Source: Prinsepia uniflora (taxonomy: Eukaryota > Streptophyta > Magnoliopsida > Rosales > Rosaceae). From it: DNA of 64,000 nucleotides. The notes beneath the pieces are model-generated. The model was not told where the DNA came from. It did no database searches and saw nothing but the letters and a program-made list of their open reading frames with translations. The stretch spans positions 64,354,136 through 64,418,135 of the forward strand of contig CM064867.1 in assembly GCA_032719365.1 (NCBI GenBank). Direction: 5' to 3'. Positions within the stretch are counted from its first letter, which is position 1. Each line of letters opens with the position of its first letter. Below, in pieces: positions 10,746 through 21,524 of the stretch. A program made the position numbers and the translations under genes.

Positions 10746-11518
10746 GACACACTGGTCCAGCCTAGTTAGCTTTAGAATACACCCATTTTGTAATCAATTT
10801 GGCCATCTCCAATCGAGCTTATTACTATTGGTTGAATGTTGAATATTTATGATTTTCTGGTGTAAATTCTAGTGTTCTTTAACAATTGAAGTGTAAGCCT
10901 GTTGGCGCCTTTATTCGGAAGCATCCTCTTACTACTCCCAATCGAAAGCACAATTAGGGCGTAAATTTTGGCCAAAAGCCTACCCCAGTCGACACCTGAT
11001 TTACTGCACTTTTAATCGGCACTCGTGGCCCACCCCAATCGGCACCTAGCTACCCAACTGCAGATATGTCACTATCCTACATGGACTCCCCCGGTAACAA
11101 GGCCCTACATTCCCACCAAGGCCCACTTGGTCGGCACTCGAGCATTGCTCACCCAACTAGCATCACTGCTACTGACTGAGGACGTACATTTGTCTATACC
11201 ATCTTTCACCAAAGGCAACACCATTAGGCACCTATCATTCTATTACACATGCCTCACAGTACTTGGCGCTCGGTGGTCACTCGACACTCAACGGTCACTT
11301 GGTAGTCTCAATTAAACCTACGTTAAGTATTGATTCATTGCAACATATAATTAGTCAACTATTCTGATGCATAGTCAAAAAATTCAAGGAAAAACATACA
11401 AGTGTTCCTCAATTAGCAATATGGTAGTTTCATTCATATCAAGGCCTCATTTGGCACTCAGATCCAAACAGAAGAAAGCGAACAAAGGATAATTCATTTC
11501 ATAAAAAATCAAGTCTTA
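10746..11518 (+). other. Tat post-integrase spacer
   Basis: This is non-coding DNA between the end of pol and the solo LTR insertion. The phrase TCGGCACTCG or TCGGCACC recurs several times (about 11015-11290). The same vocabulary (CAGTCGGC, TTCGGCAC) reappears after the insertion at 12990-13040, showing the two sides were once continuous. Confidence 0.45.
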
Positions 11519-11523
11519 CAGGC

Positions 11524-12928
11524 TGTTGATGTATCCTAGCTTATACACTACGATTGTAGTAATGGTAATGCACAAGTAAGGGTGTCGAACCACAGAGACT
11601 GATTAGGCTTCACAATTACCTCTAATTAACCCTATAATGACTCAATTAACTAGTGGAATAAAAAGAACTGAAAATAAAATAGAATTGAGTTTTGATTTGT
11701 GATATGTAAGGATGTTAAACTGAAATTAAAAGTTTAAGTAAATGAAGATAGATAGCAAAGATTGAGAAAAGTATGGAGCCGGAAGCTAGGGTCTTGACTT
11801 CACCTATGTAACCTTGATTCTATGAATACAGCGACTAAAGTACTCTGATCTTCCAAACCTGCTCTAAGGATCGTTTTCACTTAAGTAAGATAGGCCATGG
11901 CATGTGGAACATTATCTAGTCCTTCTTATTGCAACCTAAGTATGGCATGTACTTTAAATTACTCCTAGAAATCCTTTAAGTGAAAAAAGTAATAAAATTG
12001 ACCAAATACATTCAGTGGCATGGCATGTACTCACTAACCCTATTCTTTCATTCATAAATCAATTAAACATAGGCATGGCATGTGCTCTAAATCTAACTAG
12101 GCATATGGAACCCTAATGGTGATCATGCACTAGAATCACATATGAATCAATAATTAAAATGAATGAAACAAAGAAGAGTTTGTAAAAATCAAAATACTTC
12201 AATCATAACATAGAATTGAGTTTACATGGTTACATCAAGAACCCTAGATAAGAAATTAGCTACACATGTATCTAATCAACATAAAAGCATTAGTTAAAAC
12301 ATGGATGCAGTAAACTCTAAGTAGAAGATAGTCTTCTTCTCCAAAACTGAAAAAGGGCTTCTTCTTCACACAACAAAGATGATGGATGACGAATTTGATG
12401 AAGGAATTTGGAGATTTTCTGATGAGAGTTTGAGGTACATGGGAAAGAGATGGAAAAGGATGGAAGAGAGGAGATGGTTATGGAAGGGAAATAGAAAGAT
12501 GAGTTTTATTTTTGAGGTTTTAATGGAAGGGAATGAGAATGAAAAAAGAAGAAAATATTTGATTTTTTTGTTATGTGGAGGCTAGGGTTTATTTTGAGAG
12601 TGAAAAGGGCTTATATAGGTAAGAAAGCAAGAGGGCAAACGAGGAAAGAAATGGAATCTGACACTATTCATGTGAACAATATCAGCGTGAATAGTGCTGC
12701 GTAAATAGTGACAACTTTTATTTTCCAAGTTATTTTTCCTTACTCCCTATATAAGCTCATTCAACTCCGAATTTCTTCCTTTTTACGTCGAAATCTTTGT
12801 AATTCGATATAATGTCCAATCCTGCACCACTATCACAAAAATTATCATTTTCTCCTATGTGATGAAAGATATTAGTACTACATCAAAGATAATAATGCAC
12901 TGAAAAATGCATAAAATATGACCTAACA
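11524..12928. mobile_element. Solo LTR of an unassigned family
   Basis: This 1405-base block begins TGTTGATG and ends CCTAACA, a perfect TGTT/AACA end pair. It is flanked by CAGGC (11519-11523) and CAGGG (12929-12933), a near-perfect five-base target duplication. The base composition is AT-rich, unlike the Tat sequence on either side. The phrase GGGTGTCGAACCACAGAGAC near 11580 is typical of repeats seen in many plant genomes. The open stretch at 12379-12585 has simple composition and is not convincing as a gene. Confidence 0.55.
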
Positions 12929-13059
12929 CAGGGTACGAGAGGCATACCCCTGAAAATAGTTACATGCAAAAAATAGAAAGGGAAATTGTAAGTCTTTGCC
13001 AGTCGGCTTCAGTCCAAGACCTCAAGCTTCTCTTCGGCACTCTTGTCCTAATCAGTAGA

Positions 13060-13070
13060 GGGGGGGGGGG
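13060..13070. repeat. Poly-G tract (11 G)
   Basis: This is a short homopolymer within the Tat 3' region. Confidence 0.8.
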
Positions 13071-13223
13071 TGTCGAGGGTTCATTCTGGACACCGCTGGT
13101 AGGGTTTTATGTTTTTTGATCAGTCCATGCGACTGCAGTGTCGAATTTAACAGTACTTAACTTCTAAGCCGGAGCTAGTTTGAAACTTTTGATTAGCACT
13201 GGGGGCTTGCCTAGCCATGGGAA

Positions 13224-13669
13224 CTAAAGGCTCACACCCGGGTTGAAAAACAACACGTGATGCTTGCAATCATCCTCCACCTTGGCAAGGGCCAGATCCA
13301 CGAGGTTCGTATCCCCTTGTTCGGCCATGAATTCCTCTAATGTCTTATGCCGATTCGTTGGAAGACAGGACCGTAGCTGGTCAATGTTCCCTTTCATCTC
13401 GAGCAAACTCTTATCCCATTTTTTCAGCTCGATCTCGAAGGCGTTAACTGTGTCTTCTTGATCGACCACCCCTTATTGGCCTAATCAACCCACAACCTTT
13501 CCTGTTGGATCTCCTTCTCCAGCTCGGCCGCACGCTTAAGGGCAGACTGAGATTCTTGCTCCTTGGCCCTTAGCATTTCCTCCCGCTGCCGAATAGTCTT
13601 TTGTTCGTCTTCTAGCTTCTGGGCGTGCTTTACGGCCTTCGGGAAGGCCACGTACGTCTCGCCAAAGCA
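13224..13669 (-). pseudogene. Tat antisense ORF, C-terminal exon
   Basis: The - strand reads CFGETYVAFPKAVKHAQKL and continues with a Glu/Lys/Arg-rich coiled-coil-like stretch (LRAKEQESQSALKRAAELE). After a TGA/TAG zone and one frameshift near 13470 it continues as NAFEIELKKWDKSLLEMKG to a stop at 13224. An 85-base GT-AG intron (13670-13754) precedes it. Antisense ORFs between integrase and the 3' LTR are known in some Tat/Ogre elements. The function is unknown. The copy is inactive. Confidence 0.55.
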
Positions 13670-13754
13670 CTGCCGACCAAAAAAACACTTGGTTCAGAAA
13701 TCATCAAAAATACCTCATATGGCTAACTTACTTGATAAATTTCAGAGTACTCAC
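13670..13754 (-). other. Putative intron in antisense ORF
   Basis: On the - strand the donor GTGAGT follows ...LSKQAH. The acceptor TTTTTTTGGTCGGCAG precedes CFGETYVAF, joining in phase 0. The intron itself has in-frame stops, so splicing restores the frame. Confidence 0.5.
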
Positions 13755-14063
13755 ATGAGCCTGTTTGGAGAGGACCCTAACGAATCTGTCACGGAAAGAA
13801 GATGTGTCGATCTCATTAATCTCGACAAAAGAAGGTTGAGATCCCAGAACGAAGGCGTTGAAAACTGGTACCAAAGTTTTGTGTACTCGGTGGCATGCCG
13901 CCGATCCACCCCTCCCCTGCATTGGTCGACTGAACAAGATCAAAAACATCATCAAGTTCAAAGAATACAGACCGAATCCTCTAGCGGTTGGTCGACCGTT
14001 GCACATTCTTCTGGAGCGGAAGATCTAGTCTAGGCCTATTGGCATTATCCCGTCATTCCGGCG
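13755..14063 (-). pseudogene. Tat antisense ORF, middle part
   Basis: The - strand text continues directly from 24436 once the Tekay-like element and one target duplication are removed. It reads RDNANRPRLDLPLQKNVQRS, then (with one TAG) FELDDVFDLVQSTNAGEGWI, then shifts frame to IDTSSFRDRFVRVLSKQAH before the intron donor. The family is unrecognised. Confidence 0.55.
14059..14063. repeat. Left target duplication of the Tekay-like element
   Basis: CGGCG here pairs with CGGTG at 24431-24435, with one C-to-T difference. Confidence 0.75.
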
Positions 14064-16945
14064 TGTAACGCCCCGGAAATTCGGAAAATGTTATTTTGTA
14101 ACATAATGAATAGTATGGTCAATTTGTTGACTTTTTGATTGGTGAATCAAACGGACGTTGACCGATGACCGTGACGTAGTTCGGGACGTCATGAATCCAT
14201 AGACAGGTGGCACGCCCAATTCCGACGATCGGGGAAAAAGTTATGACGTTCGGAAGTTCAAGGGCATTTTCGTAATTTGGACGAAAAGGGGAAAATGTTG
14301 ACTTTTTGTTTGACAACTAATTTTCACACGATTCGAGGACCGTTAGGTAGGTCTCGATGCCCTGAGTACAACGACAAGCGGCATGTCGAAAACGGAGTTC
14401 GGATACGAACGTTACGGGTCACGGAAGTCTAGGGGCAAAATGGTAATTTGTCGAACCAGGGGTAAAATGGTCTTTTAACCTTGATCAGACAATGACACCT
14501 GTCCTTTGTCTTATTCTTGCCGCAGAAAACATGGAATCGGGTCTTAGGGGAAAACACAATCATATGGTTTTAGACATAATTCCCTAAATTGAGGTTTGCC
14601 CTAATCATATCAAATTAACAACAGATAACACCAATTGTCTCAGCCTCATTGTTATTTGTGTAATTGAGAAACCGAATTGAGAGAAATCGAACTCGAGAGA
14701 CTGAGAGGTGACGGGTGTACCCAGTTCGAAAATTCAGAAAAATCAAGGTAAATTCGAATTCGAATTTGTAAGCTAGGAGAAGGGAAATTGAGGATTGAAT
14801 TACGCTTCTGGGATCAAAACGAACATCTTTGCAACAAAAACAAAAAGAAATCGTGTCGAATTGAGGAAGAACAGAAGCTGCCATGGCTGCCGAAAATCGA
14901 GCTTGAGTTCAGTTACTTAGAGGTACGATTTTATGAAATTGATCTTGTAGAAACGTTCCTTACACTCTCACGATGCTAACCATGTGAATTAATTGGAAAA
15001 TCAGGGACGGAATCGTGAAACCCGAATAGGAGACCCGTCGAAGTTTGAACGTGAGTCGTGAAGTTTTAGACCTTAATTGAGGTAATTAAACTCACAGAAC
15101 TGAAATGAAGTTGGATTAGATGGGATCAGTTGAAAGAACAGATCGATTTGAGGTCGAATTCACTGAGATTGCATCGGGTTCTATCGCGGGTATTTCAACC
15201 CGTTTATCAGACAAACGGGTGAGAACGAAGCACTGTAGCAGTACTGTGCTACGCGCGTGGCTTTCACGCGCAGCCGCTTGCGGCGGCTCGTGACGGCACG
15301 TGGAGGGGATTCCGGAAAAGTGTTCAACATGAAACTTGATGTTCTCGATGATACGAACCTATCCGCGTTAGTTTCGGATCAATCGGATATGGTTTCAGCG
15401 TAGTTCCGAGTACCCGACACGTTTAAATTATATTAAAATAATATTATAAAATTCCGACAATTAGGGGATTCTTATTTGAGGATCATATGATAGTCTAGTA
15501 ACCTTAAATCACTTTGTTTGACAGGCTGGAATATTCCCGGGAAGTCGGAGGAAAACGAACAGCTCGAGGCTGAACAATCGGGACGGTGTGTGTGAGTGGA
15601 CTTTTGTTTTCTAACCGTGATGCATGCATATATGATTTTAAATGCTTTATTATATGATTTTATATGCTTTGACATGATGGATGTTTCAATCTGGTGATTT
15701 CTCGATTTTATGATTATTATATTATATTTTAGCACGAGTTTCGAGAAATGACAAAGTTAATGTTTTGGGCGTGGGCCCGGGATTGAAAATGATTAAAAAT
15801 GACATTTGACTCGGATTATGAGTTAGTGATTGATTTTATGGATTTACGTGATCGTGGCAACTCGGGTTTATGGTTGCACGGATTTGCGTGAAAATGATAT
15901 TTTGGGCTTGTGACCTAAGTGAATAGTGATTTTCACTCAAATTTGGAATCACATGTGATTATGATTAAATTCATGATTTTGATTTATAAGGTGAATTCTG
16001 GACACTGTGTTATGATGATTTTGTGGAACTTGAATTGTGAAAGCTATGTCTCGGGCATAGACCCTATTGAAATGTTTTGACTTGATTTGAGACATAAATA
16101 ATTTTAAAATGAGATTACTGGTTTTGGGTGACATGTTCCACATATAACATCCTCTGTGATTTGATAGTCTCCTCCGGACGTCGTAGATCCTGGAGTAGTC
16201 ACGACCACTGCCTGGAGATGAGCAGCTCCTAGGGAGGCTCACTCGCAGGAGCGTGGGATTATGATGATATCCTCTAGACGTCGTTGATCCTAGAGTTGAT
16301 ATCCCCCTAGACGTCGTAGATCCTGGGGGATGTACTCGGACGTGAGACACCGAGTTGCACGCGTTGCATTGATATCGTGACGGGTTTATGGATAATGTGA
16401 TTGGATATTGAGGATTGGTGGTATTATGATTTATTGATATTTGTGTCCAGAGACTTTGGAAAATGATGCTTTATATCATGAATTGATTTCATATTATTAC
16501 TCATGTTTTCTGTTATGCATGCACGTTTGTGAAAACTGGAGGGTAAGAAATGTGTTTTGGTAAATGTACTTATCAAACTTTATTTTTTTCCACTCACACC
16601 TTTACTGTTTTATGCACCCTCCAGGCCAGTGCACATGTATGAGGGCTAGAAACGAGGCAAGCGAGGCAAAAGAATAAATAGACCGTTACGCACTCAAACA
16701 CTCTACAGAGTAGGAATTTGATCCCTATCTGTAATAGTACCTATGCTCTGTATTGTCTTTGACTAGTCAAACTTGTGACATCATTGGTCGGTAAAACTTA
16801 ACTATCCCTTGTCTGACAATGTTTTCTGGATTTGTTGTGTGGTGCATGTATAGAAGTTTTGTTACTTTCGGTAATTTTTAGTTATTGTCAGACGGGAGCA
16901 GGATTCATCACGACTATCGAGTGATAATCGGGATGGGTCTTGTCA
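14064..16945 (+). repeat. Tekay-like 5' LTR
   Basis: This 2882-base LTR begins TGTAACGCCCCGGAAATTCGG and ends GGGTCTTGTCA. It includes a GC-rich hairpin-forming block (15231-15303), a GTGAGTGGAC motif (15592), repeated GACGTCGT(A/T)GATCCT phrases (16170-16330), and CCACTCACACC followed by a pyrimidine/CAG stretch (16589-16624). Confidence 0.93.
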
Positions 16946-16948
16946 AAT

Positions 16949-16960
16949 TGGTATCAGAGC
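16949..16960 (+). other. Tekay-like primer binding site (tRNA-Met)
   Basis: TGGTATCAGAGC is the complement of the plant initiator tRNA-Met 3' end, three bases after the LTR. Confidence 0.92.
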
Positions 16961-17040
16961 ATTAGGTTACGGTCTGAGTCTTGCACATTAGTATGCACGA
17001 GTTGTGATACTGATATGTTTCTTTTACAGAACATCACAAT

Positions 17041-17930
17041 ATGCCTCCAAGACGCGAGCCCCGTACCCAGGCTGGTGATGAGTTTGGGGGTCCAGACGTA
17101 GAGAGAGCTCAACGTTTAGGGGCCATTGGATTCACGGGCCTGACTGACCCAGAAGAGGCCTATGGGTGGATTACCCAATTTGAACGAATCTTCGAGATTA
17201 TGCAATGTCCACCAGGAGATATGGTTCCACTGGCCACATTTATGCTGAGTAGCCAAGCTTACCGATGGTGGCGTGGATTGCAACTGACAGGGATGGATGC
17301 CCGCACCGTGAGTTGGGAGGACTTCCGCCATCGTTTCCTGGATCAGTTCTATCCTCGCTCAATTCGTAATGCTAGGGAGGTTGAATTCCTACAACTACAT
17401 TAGGGGGACATGTCAGTGGTAGACTATGAGCAGAAATTCCTGAACCTGTCCAGTTTTGCTCCTCTATATGTAGCCAACGAGGAGGATAAGTGCCGAAGGT
17501 TTGAGCAAGGACTGAGGAATGAAATCCGGGGAGCTGTGACGGTAGGAACTTATGCCACCCTGCGAGAGTTGTCTGCTGCAGCTGCACGAGTTGAGGTGAC
17601 CTTGCCAGTGCCACAACAGTTCTCGGGCTCTGGTCGACGCCGGGACCGTCAGTACCAGGGATCTGCGAACCAGAGGTCCTCCAAGAGAGGTAATTATGGC
17701 TCTGGATCATCTCGTGGCACTCGTCCGAGCTTTGGTGGTGGGAGTACACAGCGATATGGTTATAGACCCTAGGCGACATCACAAGCTAGCGGAACATCTG
17801 TGGGATCTACTGGTAGCCAGAGTGGTCGACCTAGCCGGGCTGGTACAATAACTTGTTATTTTTGTGGAGAGCCTGGACACATCATAAGGGAATTCCCTTA
17901 TCGATCTGGCGGTAGTGGTGCTGGTTGGGG
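17041..17930 (+). pseudogene. Tekay-like gag (disabled)
   Basis: The start ATG is in MPPRREPRTQAG. The capsid domain includes AIGFTGLTDPEEAYGWITQF, QAYRWWRGLQL, WEDFRHRFLDQFYPRSIRN and KCRRFEQGLRNEIRGAV. A Gly/Ser/Arg-rich tail leads to a CCHC zinc knuckle at 17853-17894. In that knuckle C-x2-C-x4-H is present, but the final Cys is Phe (REFP instead of the usual RDCP). Stops at 17401 and 17770 each replace what is normally Gln (CAG to TAG). Gag coats and packages the genomic RNA. Confidence 0.88.
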
Positions 17931-18029
17931 CACTACTGAGCAGGGCCCTAGTACAACCTTGGCTTCAAATGCTACAAGTGGGAGAGGAGGTGGCAGAACT
18001 CGTGGTGGATCTGGTGGATCACGAGGGCG

Positions 18030-18462
18030 TGGTCGGACTTCGGGACCATATGCTCGAGTCTATGCTGTGACTCAACAGGAGGCCCGGGCAGCCCCAGAGG
18101 TGGTGACAGGTATGCTTACTATTTTCGGTCATCATGCACGTACTTTAATAGATCCGGGCGCTACCCACTCTTTTGTTTCTCGGGAGTATGCACTGTTAGC
18201 AGATAGAGAGATTTCTGCGATCGGGTGTGAGATGGGAGTCGGTACACCGACTGGAGAGTTGTATGTAGTAAACCAGGTGATACGAGGATACCCTATTGTG
18301 ATAGGGGATGTGCATCTAGTGGTTGATTTGATACTCCTAGACTTGTGTGACTTTGATGTTATCCTTGGGATGGATTGGCTGACAACCCATCATGCCTCTA
18401 TCGAGTGTTTCGATAAGAGGGTAGTACTTCGGAGCCCTGGATTACCTGAGGTGATATTTTAG
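18030..18462 (+). pseudogene. Tekay-like protease region
   Basis: The retropepsin domain is in the same frame as gag. It starts after the VYAVTQQEARAAPEV linker. The active-site phrase reads LIDPGATHSFVS (18145-18180), with DPG where most retropepsins have DSG or DTG. Later landmarks are VDLILLDLCDFDVILGMDWL. DPG variants occur in some plant chromoviruses, so this need not be a decay mutation. The segment ends at a TAG (18460). Confidence 0.85.
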
Positions 18463-18474
18463 GGAGATCGGAGG

Positions 18475-20142
18475 ATGTTAACCCCTAGAGTCATATCAGC
18501 CCTCTCGGCAGATAGATTTTTAAGGAAGGGCTGCCAGAGTTATCTAGCTTATGTTGTTGATGCACGGGATACACCAGCCAAGGCCGAGGATATCCTTGTA
18601 GTGTGTGACTTCCCAGATGTATTCCCTGAGGATTTACCAGGATTGCCACCTTCTCGGGAGATTGAGTTCACTATTGAACTAATTCCTGGTACACGACCTA
18701 TTTCCTTGACACCTTATTGGATGGCACCAGCTGAGTTAAGGGAATTGAAAGTACAGTTGCAAGATCTCGTGGATGTGGGGTTCATTCGACCGAGTGTATC
18801 ACCATGGGGAGCCCCAGTATTGTTTGTGAAAAAGAAGGAAGGAAGTTTGCGACTATGCATGGATTACAGGAAACTCAACAAAGTCACGATAAAGAATAAG
18901 TACCCTTTGCCTCGGATTGATGATCTGTTTGATCAATTAAGGGGAGCTAAGTATTTTTCGAAGATTGATCTTCGTTCTGGTTACCACCAGTTAAGGATTC
19001 GAGAGGAGGACATTCCAAAAACAGCTTTTCGAACTCCATATGGTCATTATGAATTTCTGGTGATGCCATTTGGATTGACCAATGCACCTGCGGCATTCAT
19101 GGATTTGATGAACCGAGTATTTCGGAAGTACTTTGACCGATTTGTTATTGTGTTCATTGATGACATTCTAGTGTATTCAAGCAGTAAGAGGGCACATGAG
19201 GAACATTTGAGGATTGTGCTTGATACGCTAAGGAGGAACCAGCTCTTTGCCAAACTGAGTAAGTGCCAATTTTGGTTAACTAGTGTTGGTTTTCTAGGAC
19301 ATTTGATTTCCGTGGATGGAATTCGTGTTGATCCCCAGAAGATAGAAGCGATAGAAAACTAGGAGCGGCCGAAAACAGTGACCGAAGTAAGGAGCTTTTT
19401 GGGATTGGCCGGTTACTACAGACGTTTTGTGGAAGGATTCTTCGCGATTGCTGCTCCGATGACCCGCCTAACCAGAAAAGGAATCAAGTTTGTTTGGGGT
19501 GAAGACTGCGAGCAAAGTTTCCAGGAACTGAAGAAAATATTGACCTCTGCTCCTATTTTAACCCTTCCGGATGATAGTGGGGAAATTGAGGTGTACAGTG
19601 ATGCATCCTTACAAGGCTTGGGGTGTGTGTTAATGCAACATGGAAAGGTGATTGCATATGCCTCTCGACAACTGAAACCGCATGAATGTAACTATCCCAC
19701 CCATGATTTGGAATTAGCTGCGGTGGTACATGCCCTAAAGATCTGGAGACATTACTTGTATGGTGAGACATGTAGACTTTTCACTGATCATAAAAGTTTG
19801 AAGTACTTTTTCACACAGAAGGAATTGAATTTGAGACAGAGACGATGGTTGGAGCTAATCAAGGATTACGACTGCACGATTGAGTACCATCCTGGAAAAG
19901 CTAATGTGGTAGCTGATGCATTGAGTCGGAAATCAGCTCATATTGTGGCGCATCTACGAATGGTACGTTTGCCTTTATTGGTTGAACTCCGTAGGACTGG
20001 AGTTGCTTTGGGACTGGATAACCAAGGTGGCTTACTGGCTAGTTTTCAGGTGCGACCGATTCTGATTGATCGAGTTATTGAAGCCCAACTTGAAGACCCT
20101 ATCTTGTGTGTCCTTCGAATTGAAGCTGATGCGGGGGAATGA
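18475..20142 (+). pseudogene. Tekay-like reverse transcriptase and RNase H
   Basis: RT spans about 18640-19360: [66 protein letters not shown], and the catalytic FIDD at 19153-19164. After a stop at 19360 (Trp TGG to TAG), the connection and RNase H follow: [35 protein letters not shown], and [11 protein letters not shown]. All catalytic Asp residues in the visible motifs are intact. The enzyme would copy genomic RNA into DNA if the frame were open. Confidence 0.9.
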
Positions 20143-21488
20143 CAAGATGTTGCGATTAGAAGGGATGGAGCCCTAGTAAAGGACGGACGGTTGTGTGTGC
20201 CCGAAGAAGTAACATTAAAGAAAGAGATTCTGGACGAGGCCCATAGTTCAGCGTATGCTATGCATCCAGGTGGGACGAAAATGTACCGTACGCTACGAGA
20301 GCATTATTGGTGGCCGGGTATGAAACGGGAAATTGCAGAGTATGTTAGTAAGTGCTTGGTATGTCAACAAGTAAAGGCTGAAAGGCAAAGACCCTATGGA
20401 GCACTGCAACCACTACCGATCCCGGAATGGAAATGGGATCATATAACAATGGATTTTGTGTTTAAACTCCCCAAAACGCCTAAAGGACACGATGGAGTCT
20501 GGGTAATTGTGGATAGGCTTACCAAATCAGCACATTTCCTACCTGTAAGGGAAGAATTTCGGTTGACGCAGTATGCCAGACTCTTCATTGACGAGATTAT
20601 TCGACTACATGGCACTCCTGTCTCTATTGTATCTGATCGAGATCCCCGATTTACGTCCAGATTCTGGCAAAGCTTACAGGAAGCTTTCGGGACGAGACTA
20701 CATTTTAGTACGGCATTCCACCCTCAGACCGACGGGCAATCGGAACGGACTATCCAGACCTTGGAGGAATGATGAGAGCATGTGTTTTGCAATTCCAGGG
20801 TACTTGGGAGTCACATCTACCATTGATGGAATTCACCTACAACAACAGTTACCAAGCAAGTATTGGGATGGCTCCTTATGAAGCCTTATATGGACGACAA
20901 TGCAGAACCCCTTTGTGTTGGACTGAGGTGGGCGAAAGGAAATTGTCTAAATCCGAATTGATAGACTTAACTACGGAAAAGGTTAAACTCATCCGAGACA
21001 GACTCAAAACAGCCCAAGATAGACAAAAGAGTTATGCGGACCGCCGAGTCAGAGATCTGGAATTTGCAGTTGGAGATTGGGTATTCTTGAAGTTATCTCC
21101 TTGGAAAGGTAGAGTGCGATTCGGCAGACACGGGAAATTGAGCCCCCGTTTTATTGGACCTTATGAGATTGTTGAGAGAATTGGTCGGGTTGCCTACAGA
21201 TTGGCATTACCTTCCGAGCTTTCGAGGGTCCATGATGTTTTCCATGTGTCAATGCTACGAAAATATGTGTATGATGAGTCTCATGTGTTGGAGGAACAGC
21301 CCGTTGAACTCAGAGAAGACCTAAGTTTTGAAGAACATCCTGTACAGATCTTGGACCGAAAGGAAAAAGTGCTTCGACGAAAGAAGATTCCATTAGTGAA
21401 GGTTCTTTGGAGGAATCAGAACGTGGAAGAGGCTACATGGGAACCTGAGACACAGATGCGAGAGCAGTACCCGTATTTGTTTCAATGA
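20140..21488 (+). pseudogene. Tekay-like integrase with chromodomain end
   Basis: Integrase is visible from the HHCC zinc domain ([20 protein letters not shown]...KCLVCQQ, about 20260-20370). The D,D-35-E core follows ([39 protein letters not shown]), then the GPYEIVERIGRVAYRLALP module. The end (VLRRKKIPLVKVLWRNQNVEEATWEPE) is chromodomain-like and in this family is thought to steer insertion to heterochromatin. A TGA at 20140 and a one-base loss near 20768 break the frame. The rest reads on in another frame to 21488. Confidence 0.9.
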
Positions 21489-21502
21489 AATTTCGGGGGA
21501 AG

Positions 21503-21524
21503 AAATTTCTTAAGGGGGGAAGGT
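21503..21524 (+). other. Tekay-like polypurine tract
   Basis: A purine-rich run (TTAAGGGGGGAAGGT at its end) abuts the 3' LTR, as needed for plus-strand priming. Confidence 0.8.

Noticed and set aside
12379..12585. 68-codon Arg/Glu/Met-rich frame as a gene
   Set aside because: It lies inside the solo LTR, has simple purine-rich composition and shows no family features.
14615..14884. 89-codon frames on - in both Tekay LTRs (also 22102-22371)
   Set aside because: They are duplicated only because the LTRs are. They are antisense to U3/R text and have no protein-like conservation evidence beyond the DNA repeat.
16949..16960. tRNA gene pieces at TGGTATCAGAGC sites
   Set aside because: These are 12-base primer binding sites next to LTRs, without a cloverleaf.
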